Source: Phytoseiulus persimilis | Lineage: Eukaryota; Arthropoda; Arachnida; Mesostigmata; Phytoseiidae | Direction: 5' to 3' | Assembly (NCBI GenBank): GCA_037576195.1 | Contig: CM075104.1 | Coordinates: 1,804,775 to 1,868,774 of the forward strand | DNA: 64,000 nt | In this document: piece after piece, positions 1-10,879 of the stretch | How the letters are laid out: every line of letters begins with the position of its first letter | How positions within the stretch are numbered: the stretch's first letter is position 1 | Notes under the pieces: generated by a model | Database searches by the model: none | Told to the model about the DNA's origin: nothing | The model's input: only the letters and a program-made list of their open reading frames with translations | Program-made: the position numbers and the translations under genes

Positions 1-912
1 CCATGGACGCTATCCTCGCGGAACGAAGTCTCCTCTGTTCTCCGCTTCTAGACTCCCGATGGAGGCAGCCACTGAGATTGTACCTGTGGAGCACAACCGG
101 ACCGCTCGCCGCCAATCAGCGGCTGTCAGGTCTCGTAATGTGACCAATTTGCAAGATCTTCACGAGGCACTGATTTCCAGCGAGATTCGGGGATACACGA
201 CAACAATGGACGGAGAACGCATCACAAGTTTAAGATGTTCAAGGCAAGACAGCGTCGTCCTGACGACGAGACGCCAACTCGATCTTCTATGCCATTCATC
301 GCTATATACGCTTCATGCGGACGCCACCTATATAGTAGTGCCCAGAAGCCTATGTTATCAGCTCTTCACCATACATGGCAACTGTTATGGTGACCATGTA
401 AGCACAGTTTCGTTTCTCTGTCCACCGTTTCTGTCTTCTTCCAGCCTGAGAAGTTCTTGAAGCCCACTGCCAAAGAGCGCTGCCCAGTAACTTCGATTAC
501 ATTTGAAGGTAGGAATGGTCGCATGCGCCCTGATGATGAACCGCTCGACAGAAGCCTACTCAGAGGTGTTCCAGCGTCTCAAGATTCTGCAGCCAGCACT
601 TAGCATCCTCCGGTATATGGGAGATAGGGATGGAGCGATGAGGGCAGCGGTGCACGACGAGTTCGTTCGTGCCCGTGTATACGGATGCCTCTTTCACTAT
701 GCTCAGTGCATGGTGAAGCACGCAAGCTCACGTGAAGTCGGTCTCTCACGGGAAATTCGGCGCCCAGGCCAGGAGCTCGAAAAGTTCCTAGCTTTCGCTT
801 CCCTACCCCTCTTTCCGGCCGCTGACATCAAGGCGACCTTCGAGCTTTGTGCGCAAGAGGCTCTCGCGGTGAACGAAGCAGTAAGCAGAGTGATCATTCC
901 GGGCTTGAGCAC
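1..912 (+). pseudogene. MULE (Mutator-like) transposase fragment, left arm
   Basis: The reading frame at 59-397 contains the first conserved block of MULE transposases (HADATYIVVP, then CYQLFTIHG and GDH). The next block starts at about 509 with VGMVACALMMNRSTEAY and continues through MGDRDGAM, where the second acidic residue is expected, to the GCLFHYAQC block. Between them a GT at 398 and an AG at 507-508 define a plausible 111-nt phase-0 intron that restores the family order GDH-V. The C-terminal third, with the third catalytic acid, is missing, and the match fades by about 905. A 69-base deletion near base 27 removes upstream coding sequence kept in the other arm. This is a dead, truncated DNA transposon. 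Confidence 0.8.
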
Positions 913-984
913 AAAATTGGTTGGAATGCTTGATTTTGGTTCATATTTGAAGAGTCCCGGGAAGGTTGTCGATATGGCGATGAT

Positions 985-1764
985 TCATAGCTCTCGATCC
1001 CACAGTCCCAGCCTTTCGTTGACTATTGGATTTTGGTTTTGGCGAGTTCTATGTGGATCAATTTGTTTTATCCTCTCGAGAAACATCACTTTGCTCATGG
1101 TTTCTCTGGCATCGAAGGAGCTCCATCCGAGTTCTCCCTCAATGAACTCCTTCGCTATAGTGGAGTGCGGTATGCCAAGAGCCCATCTTACCGCGTCTCT
1201 CTGCCTGACTTTTATGTGGTTTCTCAGTCTTTTTGGCATGGTAATCACTGCATTGCAGTATGTGAGCTGCGGGACTGCCGTAGCTTTCCGGAGTATTTTG
1301 GAGACTTCGAATCGGTCGAAGCTCCAAAGTGCTTTCGCGTTTAGTTTCTGGATTGCTTGGTCGGCTTTTTCTGACAGTTTAGGCCATTGTCTAGCCAAGT
1401 GGTCTAGTTCATCTAGCAAAGCTACATCTCTATAAAGACCCCTCGGCTGGTACATTTTTTCAAGTTCATCCCAGATTTCCTTTCCGGTCTTCTTGTCCCG
1501 TATGGATGAGAACAGATTGCTCATGATACCTGACACGATGGCTCCTTTCGCCCTCTTTTCGTGACGCTCGTTTGTCCTTGTGCCGTCAACGAAGTCCCAC
1601 AGATTGCAATTGAACAAATGCGCCTCCATGGCGAAATTCCAGTCGAGGTAGTTGCATGCTCCCTTTGATTTCTCGAACGAACTTGACACGGCAACGTTCT
1701 GTACGTCTCCTGCGCCAGACGACGCCACGATCTCGACCTGTGACATGTCCCCCGCTCTCCTCAC
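985..1764 (-). pseudogene. Chimeric frame: Copia gag N-terminus joined to non-LTR C-terminal segment
   Basis: This is one open frame of 259 codons. Residues 1 to about 129 are Copia-type Gag (YLDWNFAMEAHLF, the WDFVDG segment, KEIWDELEKMYQ). Residues from about 130 (SEKADQAIQKLNAKALW) match the thumb/C-terminal part of the non-LTR protein encoded at 9683-10760 (same FNRFEV/FDRFEV, AGRWAL, FIDGELGW-type blocks). The switch happens with no stop or frameshift. The Copia half is correctly placed behind an LTR and primer-binding site (1833-2014). A near-identical copy is at 19088-19831. It could be a template-switch product or a nested insertion with deletion. No function is claimed. Confidence 0.78.
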
Positions 1765-1832
1765 GTGAGCTTCTTCGGAAGCGTCCTCGAAAACTACTTC
1801 TTGGTAATCACCTTCTTACCCTTTTGGGTGTC

Positions 1833-1845
1833 CTGGGCCCATAAC
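1833..1845 (-). promoter_or_regulatory. Copia primer-binding site
   Basis: On the minus strand this reads GTTATGGGCCCAG, the half-tRNA (initiator Met) primer site known for Copia elements. It lies just downstream of the LTR and upstream of the gag frame. Confidence 0.65.
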
Positions 1846-1846
1846 T

Positions 1847-2014
1847 TGATGAGTTACCCTATCCCAGATGGTAACTGGCTAGACAGGGTGAGAGACGAAG
1901 CACACGTGGACTAGTGGTGGGACGAAGTGAAGTATATTTATTTCCACACCTATATATATACTGTCTGGATAACGAAGACTGATCATGAGCAGTTTTTGCT
2001 ACGTCAGCTCAACA
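1847..2014 (-). mobile_element. Copia-type 5' LTR (left arm)
   Basis: Read on the minus strand this begins TGTTGA and ends in CA, contains a TATATATATA run and an AATAAA, and is followed at once by a sequence complementary to an internal part of initiator tRNA-Met (plus-strand 1833-1845). That arrangement is typical of insect Copia elements. The outer LTR edge abuts the 45-bp minisatellite, so the element inserted into, or recombined with, that array. There is no matching 3' LTR in the arm. It is about 168 bp. Confidence 0.75.
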
Positions 2015-2725
2015 GACGTATGGTCAGATTGGTCCCAGAATCACCCCTCCAGAATTGGAGAAGTATGGTCAGATTGGTCTCGGAATGACCCATCCAGGTT
2101 CGGAAAAGTTTGGTCATATTGGCCCTGAAATCGCCCCTCCAGTTTCAGAGAAGTATGGTCAGATTAACCCGGAATCACCCTCCCAGGTTGGGAGAAGTAT
2201 GGTCAGATTGGTCCCGGAATCAGCCCTCCAGACTCGGGGAAGTATGGTCAGATTGGTCTCGGAATCACCCCCCCCAGATTCGGAGAAGGATGGTCAGATT
2301 GGTCCCAGAATCGCTCCTCCAGGTTTGAAAAAGTTTGGTCAGATTGAGCCTGGAATCAACCCTCCAGATTTGGAGACGTATGGTCAGATTGGTCCCAGAA
2401 TCACCCCTCCAGAATTGGAGAAGTATGGTCAGATTGGTCCCGGAATAACCCATCCAGGTTCGGGAAAGTATGATCATATTGGCCCTGAAATCGCCCCTCC
2501 AGTTTAAGGGAAGCATGGTCAGATTAACCCGGAATCACCCTTCCAGGTTGGGAGAAATATGGCCAGATTTGTCCCAGAATCCCCCCTCTAGGTTTGGAGA
2601 AGTCTGGTCAGATCGATCCCAGAATCATCCCTCCAGGTTCGGAACAGAATGCTCAGATTGGTCCCAGGATCACTCCTCCAGAATTGGAGAAGTATGGTCA
2701 GATTGGTCCCGGAATCACCCCTGCG
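2015..2725 (+). repeat. 45-bp minisatellite array (left arm)
   Basis: About 16 units of a 45-bp repeat (core GGTCAGATTGGTCCCGGAAT followed by a CACCCCTCCAG-type segment). The period is a multiple of three, so several frames stay open. The right-arm counterpart (18225-18799) is about 136 bp, i.e. three units, shorter. The units are more diverged from each other than in the arrays at 30-32 kb and 60-64 kb. Confidence 0.93.
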
Positions 2726-3644
2726 GAAAATCACTTTCCGGACCATAGGACCCGGGCAAATTATTTATCAGACTGACTGGTCCGATGAATGATCGGCCTG
2801 GTCATTCATCGGACCCGTCAATCCGATAAATCATCGGTCTGGGGTGGATGATTTTCCGGACTTGGCTGTCCGACTCGATCCGACCAGCAGTGCGGTGCTG
2901 AATGTTTCAGGGGAGGATGTTCGGTTCAGCAGAATCAGGGCTGAAGCGGTGAGGAATCCCACAACAGTGTCTCTCCCTACGGGAAATCACTTTCCGGACC
3001 ATAAGACTAATAAAAATGATTTATCGAGCTGGCCAGTCCGGGAATTGATTCATCGGACCAGCTGGTCCGAAAATTCAGATTCCAGACCGGTCGGTCCGCG
3101 GCGGATTCCGGACTCCGGAAAATGATGTCCACTGAGAAGAACCAAATGTGGTCTTCGGAAGCTCAGGGAGCTCGAGAAGTTCTGGTGGAATTCAGTAGCG
3201 GAGACGACGGTATCCGTTCTCTGCGAGACACTTCAACAGAATCTGAACTCGCAGACGCTCGTCTGTGATGGACGACGCCAGAGTCGGCTTGATGTGATAA
3301 AACCAGGTATCAAAGGTGAACTCAGCCTCCGAGGTGTGCGTAAATGTGCCAAGGAGACTCTGTAGGTTGAAGAGAACTGAAGCTGAAGGTGCAGGTGCAT
3401 CCTGCGACGCTGGACATGCGACCGTGTCTCAGCCAGCTTCTCCGAGATCGCCGTGTATCGAGTGAGGATGGGCTCGTGTTAAAGCTCACCCCCAGCTTCC
3501 GTATTCTCTCGTTCAGATCCAGTATCGACTGTGCCAATCAATGAGTCCTTCTTTTCGGCCCCAAAGAATGACATAGCGGGAAGTATACGAGTCGGCTCGG
3601 ACAGAATCGTTATCTTATGAGCAGACACACGTTATATACATGAT
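2726..3644. other. Arm linker, no recognised gene
   Basis: This stretch has short repeated motifs around GGTCCG and TTTCCGGACC up to about 3125. The rest carries only short frames with no recognisable domain. It is repeated in the right arm (17312-18224). The bases near 3637-3638 are the empty TA target site of the MITE that sits in the other arm. Confidence 0.6.
2779..2815. repeat. Perfect 14-bp hairpin
   Basis: Arms GGTCCGATGAATGA (2779-2792) and its reverse complement (2802-2815) flank a 9-nt loop. Related fragments (TCCGGACC, GGTCCGA, CGATAAATCATC) recur through 2725-3125, so this stretch is built from short inverted motifs. The same structure is present in the right arm near 18150. Confidence 0.8.
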
Positions 3645-4709
3645 GGGTGCGTGCAAAAGTTCTGAGCCCTAAACTTTGACAGCTCATCACTCCGCTCCCG
3701 GGAGTGGCAGAAAGATTATGAAAACTCAAAATATGCGGAATTCAGTCAGCTCCCAGAGGCTGTCAATTTGATCTGATTTAACAATCGGCCTGCCAACAGC
3801 GACGGCTCCACTGAAAGAGTCGAAAATCGGAAAATCGCGATTTTCCGATTCCGGCAAAACTAAAGCTTTGACCCCCGCTTTCTCTCAGGAATCATGAAGT
3901 TCGTCGAGAATCAAGCTGTTTAAAAAAAATGAGCGATTCGGTTGCTGCCAAGCGGAGATATCGGCCTCGGAAGTTTCCATTTTTAGCCCTCTCGATAGAT
4001 AATGAGTAAATAGAAAAAATATGGGCTCTCTCAAAAAATGCTTCCTCCCCACCCGAAGACCAGCCAATTTGAGATGCCGCATGGCGCATCTTATGGCCGG
4101 GCTCAAAGCTTCGAAAACATGTCATCTGAACCAATTTTCGGCGCTCCACCCATAGCTTCAAATTGCGAGCTGGAATCACAATCTTCAGTTTCGCTTGCAG
4201 TCGCCCCATGGCTGCCACCAGCACGATTTTTCCTGGAAACTCATTGAAAGCCTGAAACCGGATCTTATGACATGTTTTCGAAACCTTGAACCCGGCAATT
4301 AGATGTGCTATGCAGTATCTGAAACTGGCTCTTTCTTTGGGGGAGATGGAGCCTTTTTGGAGAAGGCCGATATTTTACCTATTCACTCAGCAGAGATCGA
4401 GAGGGCTGAAAATCGAAACTTCTGTGACAGATATCTCCGCTTGGCAGCGGCCAGATCGCCCATTCTTTTTTGAAAGCAGGGGGTCATAATCTTTGTTTCG
4501 CCGGAATAGGAAAATCGCGATACTCCGATTTTCGACCCTCTCAGCGACACCGTCGGTGTTGGCAGGCCGTTTCATGGATCAGAACGAAATCGACAACATC
4601 TGGAAGCTGACCAAATTCCGCGTACTTTGAGCGCTCCATCATCTGCGACTTCTGGAAAAGGAGTTATGAGGTCTCAAAGTTTAGCGCTCAGAACTCCTGC
4701 ACGCACCCA
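3645..4709. mobile_element. Foldback (long-TIR, palindromic) element, left arm
   Basis: The first and last ~500 bases are imperfect reverse complements of each other. Both ends read GGGTGCGTGCA..GTTCTGAG..CTAAACTTTG going inward. Internal GAAAATCG/CGATTTTC palindromes add structure. There is no transposase frame, so this is a non-autonomous element. The flanks are AT on both sides, suggesting a 2-bp target duplication, though this is too short to be certain. An inverted copy is at 15361-16424. Confidence 0.8.
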
Positions 4710-5576
4710 TTAGTTTATTGACTCGGCAGCGGCGTCCGCGACAGTATATCCCTCTGAACAACGATCCACTGGTTTCCAGACTGAATTCAACCCGCCGATA
4801 GCTATGGATTCAGAGAGCATTCACGAAACGTACACATGATTCAATCAACTCGGCTTTGTGCCTCAACAAAGGCCAACCGCTGGGGCGTGAGCCAATATTC
4901 GAAAAGCCTGGTGCAGATCATAAGCCTAACATTTTTCCGAATGCTCATGCATTTCGCTCAGCCCTTCACGAATTATCACGGAAACGGTTCCACAAGCGCG
5001 GTTCAGCAGCCATATCGCTATGCGCTCCGAGGCTCTGTCTGAGTATACGTTGTTGATTTGGTCGAATTGGGAAGCGAACTTGAAACTTGTATATCAAAAT
5101 GGGAGCGCACCACGAAGGACGATACAGTTGATTTAGCGCTGATATTGAGTTTATTACTGATAGAGGGCGAGCGAGTATCCCATGAGAGTAGCGAAACGAT
5201 CTTTTAAGGAGCTCGATCTCTCTCCTGAAGTTCCCTATAGAATACTCCATGGAACCGACGAGGTACGGATCGCGTATTTCATCCAACACCAACAGCAGCC
5301 GCTAGCACACTGAGCTCACGAATGAATGGCAATGGAACCCTGTTCTAACCTTATTATTTATTACGAATCGGATCACATTTCTGGATCACTGCGCCTCATT
5401 CGAAAGATATGTTGTGGGCGACGGTTTCATGAGGACCCTCTTTTTCGAATAAAGTTCTCGGTGGCACAGAGCCCTCCACTCTACACGTCTCTTGCGTTGT
5501 CGCTCTTGTTGTCGACTGAGCTGGTGCTCCACACCTTCGATCCTCCACCTCCAAAACCCTACGACATCCTGTCCTA
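4710..5576. other. No gene recognised
   Basis: The part up to about 5073 belongs to the inverted-repeat arm. Beyond it is single-copy. Short open frames on both strands have no family signature. Confidence 0.5.
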
Positions 5577-6366
5577 TCAGTTACCGATGCAGAACTCTGT
5601 GAGGCCCTGTTCTTCTTTGACTCTCCGTATAAGCGTGGAGAAAGGAGGATGACTGGTTCTCACTCTTTCGGCGAAAGCAGAATGCCATGCTTCCACCTCG
5701 TTATTGGTCCGGGCCAAACCGGCCAATGTTGGCGTGTAGGCATTCCACCATGTTGCTTTCATATGAGCAACATTCCAATCGCGACCGATCCACGTGGTTT
5801 CGAAATAGTTGACGAAGTTGGTCAGTATATAATTGTTCTTACGTACGAGATCGGAAGCGAGGAGCTCCACGAGAGCAGCGCGGATCTCAGAAATCGGTAC
5901 GAACGCCAGTGCAGCGAATATGCGGACGTGAAGTGCGAAATCGTGGTCCTGGAGGTACTCATCTCGGAGAATGCCTTCCCTCCGTACATGCTTCCGGATG
6001 CACTGGTTGGAGTGGAAATCGCACCCAATGATTTGGGCCGTTAGGTAGAAGCTCTCTAGCTCCTTAATCTATCACGGCACTGACTCTGTTCAGCAGTCTG
6101 CGGTATACCGAGGAAGATTTTCCGTGCAGGAAACCAAAGAGAACTGGCACCACTTTGCCAGCCAATAATCTCACATGTATGGTGTAGAGCTGATAGAATA
6201 TCGAGGTACAGACCTTGATGGTACCGTCCACCAGCCATTCGACACTATCTTTGAGGAGGTTCACATTCTCAGATGTTGCGTATATGATGAGCCTTTCGGT
6301 GTCGCCCTCACCGGAGTCATGAAGGAGGAACGCTCCGTTCTTGTTGGTCACCTTGTTCGACAACAT
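5577..6366 (-). pseudogene. Second MULE transposase, internally deleted
   Basis: Read on the minus strand, the N-terminal block (DGTIKVCTSIFYQLYTIH, with the first catalytic Asp) lies at 6064-6366. Then, after a break, comes GCDFHSNQCIRKHV (the MULE Cys/His block), and then a C-terminal block with YFETTWIGR and TLAGLARTNNEVEAWH, which holds the third catalytic acid. The segment between the first block and the GCDFH block, which would include the second Asp, is missing. The order of blocks is correct for one element on this strand. It is a different lineage from the MULE in the arms. Confidence 0.8.
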
Positions 6367-6493
6367 CGTTCCACAAGAGGATCAGTGGTAATTTTCCATT
6401 CCCATCGTTTAGTTCCAAAATTGCCTTCAAACCATCCGGGATTATTAGAAACTCGCGCCGCGGCGCATCCGTCGGAACTATGGGCTCGGCACG

Positions 6494-7165
6494 TTTGCGC
6501 GCACGTGATTACAGCCCATTGGCCTGAAATCCTAATCGCCTGAATACCCATTGGCCTGAAAACCCATTGACCTGAAAACCGGCTTGCCCGAAAATTCAGA
6601 GAGTACTCTCTGGGCTAGCAAGGCTTCTAGGCGCAGCGCTGATCCCGCAGACAGGTAGACAAATAGACACGAATTTCCGGACTTCGGGATTTCGAACTCT
6701 CGGAAAATTGGGATTGGAACTTAAGAGTGCTCTGGAAATGGATTTGGGCGATTCGGAAATCGATGTCCGCTCGTAGGTAAACTCCCGATCCTCTGCACGA
6801 GTGTGAGATTCGAATTAATGTTACGGCTGTAGTGTTCCATGGAACTACAGGGAACATGATACAATTGTAGGTTTGCACGGTGAATAACAGTGTGAAATTA
6901 TAATTAAGACTTTCAGTGATAGAATGAAGCATACCATCCTGGTCATTGTCATGTAGAGCAATCTATCTGGAGGGAACGAGATGCCGCTTGATAGCGCGAC
7001 TGCTCCGCGCTGCGCGTAGAAGCTTCGGTCTCGCTTAGAAAGCTCTCGAAGAATTCGGGCCAATGGGTTTTCAGGCGAATGGGTTTTCAAGCGAATGGGT
7101 TTCCAGGCGAATGGGTTTTCAGGCCAATAGGATTTCAGGCGAATGGGTGCGCACCGCGCACGTAA
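6494..7165. mobile_element. Foldback element with subterminal 17-bp repeats
   Basis: The left end holds several copies of a ~17-bp unit (TGAAAACCCATTGGCC-like) at about 6510-6590. The right end holds 5-6 copies of the reverse complement (GGCGAATGGGTTTTCA-like) at about 7060-7147. Outside these, GTGCGCGC-type sequence is also inverted (near 6494 and 7165). There is no transposase frame inside. Terminal tandem repeats in inverted orientation suggest a non-autonomous DNA transposon whose subterminal repeats bind transposase, but the family is not identified. Confidence 0.65.
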
Positions 7166-8213
7166 CCTGTTGCCGGAGAAGCTGCGCGCTCGGCATCCTC
7201 CCGTATACCGCGGATGAACTGTTGTCCCCAACAACTTCTGCAACAACAGCCATCGAGTGCACCCACGTTTCTCGGATGGCCGAGTCTCTCAGATGACTTG
7301 ACTGCCGACGCACATCGAGATTTCCGGATTGTGGGAGTGCTCCCGTTCTGCCTAAAAAAACTCGCATTACGATAAGCATCCTTCCTCAGTTGGGGGTATC
7401 GATGGTACACGAATCGATCTCTTGTGACATTCGTTTCATCTGATGCGCGGTTCCACGACTGCAGATTCGAGTGGTCTGATTGTCGGCGTTGTGAGCTGGT
7501 AGTTGAGCTGGCTGTACCGATACCAGCAGTCGGCAACTCCGAAATTGACTTCTTATCCTCCTCGGGCGAATTCCGAAGCAGATCTCGCAGGCGTCTGGCA
7601 CCGGAGGTCAACCTTGCTGCAGGTCCAGACCCTCAAGATGGAGATGCAGAAAGCGACTGCATTCCACTTCGTCCTCCCATCGACACTCTGTACTCTTGAC
7701 GATCGAGAGCTAGACTTGTGCTCCAAGGATCGCGGAGCGGTATGAGGGACAGCATCGGGACGAAGAATTCTGGGTTCGCAGCCAGAGGTCCCAAACACGC
7801 CCCGACAGAGCAAAATCTTGGAAAGCTCGTCATACACACTCTTTCTTTGTTTCCCTGCTCCATACATTCAGTGATCATGGGATAATTATTCGATGATTGT
7901 GATCACCATGATAATGAATAATATTTGAGTGAAATACTTACCCCCTGCTGTGGTTACGCGTACGTCGCAGGTCTTGTCCGCGCATCGTCAAGTCGTTGCA
8001 TGGGGAGTTGTTGGCTTTCGGTTAACGTAGCCGTTTACGCAAAGCAGCGGCTTGTCGCGTGTGGAGTTCACGTACTCTAATGCCATCTTCAGTTGATGCC
8101 CACCGGAACACAAACAGTACAAACAAAAAACCCTGGAGCAGCCTCAGGAGAAATTTCCCGAAATGTTCTACCGGTTCGGAGAACACCGCAGCCTCCAGCC
8201 GTTTTGCTTTCGT
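7166..8213. other. No gene recognised
   Basis: A minus-strand frame of 158 codons at 7135-7611 has a low-complexity Ser/Arg/Thr composition and no domain signature. Nothing else in this kilobase could be supported. Confidence 0.4.
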
Positions 8214-8473
8214 TCAAATAAGCCGGGCCCGCCCGAAGCGACTCAAAACCAAGCTCTTCAGATGACGACGAAGGGGGAATCGCGAAGATTGTCTGGAGCT
8301 CCATCCGCTCTGGGCGTTCTTGATAAGAAAGTTTAGAAAGAAAGAAAGTAAGATAAGAAAATATGTATAAAAGGTTGACGGAAGCTGGAATTTCGCGAAC
8401 TGGGGAGTCTTCAAGATGAGCCTGCCATCGTCCAAGGGAAGAATTTCGCAGGTTTTTGCGAGAAGTTCTCTCA

Positions 8474-9251
8474 TTAACTCACCAGCTCCGTGGTGAAAGA
8501 CCCTCCAGAGGAGATGAGCGCCCACAGACTTTTCAGGAAGACCAATGAAATCGTTGACATCAGGGAGAGATCTCTCTCCATCTCTTCCGATGTAACTCTT
8601 GAGCGCAGCTCTTGGAATGTATCTGCCTCAATATTTGACTCAGGGAACGGAGGCCCGCTGTTTACCGGATGATTTCCGGGGGCTGGAAGCGTCCGTTTAT
8701 GATGGATCTCCGTTTTCCAAGTCGAATATGGATTTCCGGGTCTCAAATCATTTTCCGAGTCCCCCGTCTCGGAAATTTACATGGAAAATATACGCTTCCT
8801 CATACAATTCACGACGGCCGTCCGCTCGCTGGAGGATTTTATGTTCGCAAAGCTCAGACAGAGAAACAAATATGGAGTCAATGAAGGTACATGGCATTGC
8901 GTAAACAGAGACGTTTCTGCTAGGTTGGTCAACGTTCGAATCATACCACCGAGCAAACGTGTAAATAAAATGCTCAGCAGACGTCACGAAGGAGATGCTA
9001 GAGCCCTCCGATCCACGCAGAACCTTGTCCCTCTTATCGAAAGAAGGTCCGGAATTACCCACTAAACGGTTGACAAATTCCAGCTCGAAAAAAATCTTGG
9101 AACTCTCTGCATGGAGGCTGGGCTCAGGATGTCTTCGGGCTCCAATCGTTTCCGGGCTCAAAACGTCTTCGAGCTCAAATCGTCCCTGGGCTCTGAATGT
9201 ATCCGGGTTCAAAATGATCCACACCGCACTTGCACCCCCTTTGAGGATCAC
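8474..9251 (-). pseudogene. Possible chemoreceptor-like relic, minus strand
   Basis: Frames at 8748-9251 and 8474-8746 read as hydrophobic, receptor-like segments (FIDSIFVSLSELCEHKI; LSLMSTISLVFLKSLWALI). The second ends at a good donor (GTGAGT near 8479). Stops and frame changes lie between them, and there is no start. The intact gustatory receptor at 12989-14283 lies on the same strand, which is the main reason for suggesting a receptor. The polypyrimidine stretch near 8330-8375 looks like intron rather than a membrane segment. The family assignment is a guess. Confidence 0.3.
9115..9205 (+). repeat. Degenerate ~24-bp tandem repeat
   Basis: Four to five imperfect copies of a GGGCTCAAATCGTC-like unit (GGGCTCCAATCGTTTC, GGGCTCAAAACGTCTTC, GAGCTCAAATCGTCC). 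It resembles the degenerate CGCTCAAATC repeats at 22135-22300. Confidence 0.5.
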
Positions 9252-9682
9252 TGGTTCAGCCGGTTAGGTGCCCGACCTCTATGGATTTTCCTTAGAACAA
9301 CAGGATCGTGTTCCCTATGTGAAAGAACGTATTCCTGAAGTTTCCAGCCTCTTCAGTTACCTAGATCCAAATCTACTAAAATTAATCGTTTTAACTCGGG
9401 AACCGCCGGGCGGGAGCGTAAAACGACAAATTTCTGGAAAGCTCTTTTCGATGACTACAGTGACGAACTATAGGCAGGCTATGTGAAGACTGACTTCTTT
9501 ATTTCTCGAATATAACTATATACTGTCGGTACTCTTCCCCCCACGGAATTCTTCCCCCCTGGGATGGAATTTAATCACGTTGATTGATTGTTTGTTGACC
9601 ATCTTCATGCCGTATTTTTATTCCAAATATAGCTGAAGACCCTTAATACGGGCGATGACTCAGCTGGTCGACGGTGCGGTTA
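9252..9682. other. No gene recognised
   Basis: Short frames only. The end nearest 9682 is probably the 3' untranslated end of the adjacent minus-strand non-LTR element. Confidence 0.4.
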
Positions 9683-10760
9683 TTATTTTTTCTCGGGCAT
9701 ACGGTCTGGGTCGTTTTTCCGTTCCCACTTCTCAAGCATTCTCTTGGTGTCGAATATCATTCTTGGTGTGCTCTCTTCGTGTAGTCCTAGTCTTTTCTGT
9801 ATTGTACACTCAGCATCTGGGATTTCTTCGCATTCAAGAAGCACATGTTCCATAGTTTCGTCCTCCCTTCCACACCGTCGGCAGATCGCTTCGATGTCTA
9901 TGTATCTTGACGTATATTTCCTAGTCTGTAGACATCCCGCTCTGGCGTTCGCGAGCAGTCGACTGCCTCTACTGTTATCATATATGTGTTCGATATTTCC
10001 TCGAGCTTTTTTGAAATTGCGATATCGGTCAAGCGTTCTCTTTTCCGACATACCCTTTCGCCATTCCTTATCCAGCTTGTTATTCAGCGTGTCTTCCACA
10101 TATTTCTTGTAGCTTCTGAGACCCATCCTTGCCTCGCTGGTTGATAGTTCTTTCAATTCCTGGCATTTGTATCGTTTCTTAACTTGGTTGATTCTTTTCT
10201 TCAATGAGGTTTGCGTCTTTGTGATCTCCAGCATGGTATGGATCGCTTTTGGCCACCTGGCTTCATTCATTTCGCTTATTCTGGCAGAGTACATGAGTTT
10301 CGCTTTCGTTACGCGTGCCTCGAAGGGTGACCATCCTAGTTCTCCGTCTATGAATTCGACGGCGGTGTTCGCGTTTGGTTGTCTCAAGGCCCACCGTCCT
10401 GCCTCGCGTTGCAGGTTTTCGAGCCGTTTCCGCAATTTGACGGGCATGGTTGTAACCGAGTTTACATACGTTAGTGCTGGGACTGGTGTGCTTTTCCATT
10501 GGATCTTTGTGACTTCAAACCTGTTGAATCTCCACAGCGACTTGGCGTGCATTTGTCTGATCACTTTCTCTGCTTTTTCCTCCCAGATCTTTTCCTGTTC
10601 CTGGAGGTAATTTTTCTCGCTTCAGAGCGTGATTCCTAGGTATTTGTCCCGGTCGAGAACCGGTATCAGTTGGTTCTGTATTCGAAGTGTTTCCTCCGAT
10701 TCTGAGTCTTTTACTTTTGCAAATTCTACAATGATGGTTCTTGATGGCAGCCGTTTCCAT
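9683..10760 (-). pseudogene. Non-LTR retrotransposon, C-terminal part of ORF2
   Basis: A 293-codon minus-strand frame (10564 down to 9683) carries the region after the reverse-transcriptase thumb. It ends with a CCHC-type knuckle (CRRCGREDETMEHVLLEC) near residues 231-248, as in many non-LTR ORF2 proteins. Upstream sequence to about 10760 continues the match (the DRDKYLGITL block) but contains a stop. No catalytic RT domain or endonuclease is present, so the element is 5'-truncated. The same lineage supplied the non-LTR half of the chimeric frames at 985-1764 and 19088-19831. Confidence 0.78.
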
Positions 10761-10879
10761 TTCGGAACCGTCGATGTGGGTGATCCCTCTCAGTACCCTT
10801 TATTCACCTGAATGGCTTCCACACGGGAAGGACCACAAAACGTGATGTTCTGCTTACTACCATCTCTTCGAACGAGTAC

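Larger units (their letters stand above)
1..5073 (+). repeat. Left arm of a large inverted repeat
   Basis: This arm is repeated in inverted orientation at about 14994-20885. The order of contents is the same: MULE fragment, Copia gag/non-LTR frame, Copia LTR, 45-bp array, a linker with small hairpins, and a foldback element. Encoded proteins differ by only a few residues. The match stops inward at about 5073/14994 and is cut outward by the window edge at base 1. The left arm lacks about 69 bases near base 27 that are present in the right arm, lacks the 879-bp MITE, and has three more 45-bp units. Confidence 0.9.

Noticed and set aside
503..1435. A 310-codon plus-strand frame read as one protein
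   Set aside because: Only the first ~130 codons are MULE transposase. The rest is antisense to the Copia/non-LTR frame on the other strand.
8330..8375. Hydrophobic stretch FYTYFLILLSFFLNF as a receptor membrane segment
   Set aside because: It is the translation of a TTCTT-rich polypyrimidine run after a good splice donor, more likely intron.
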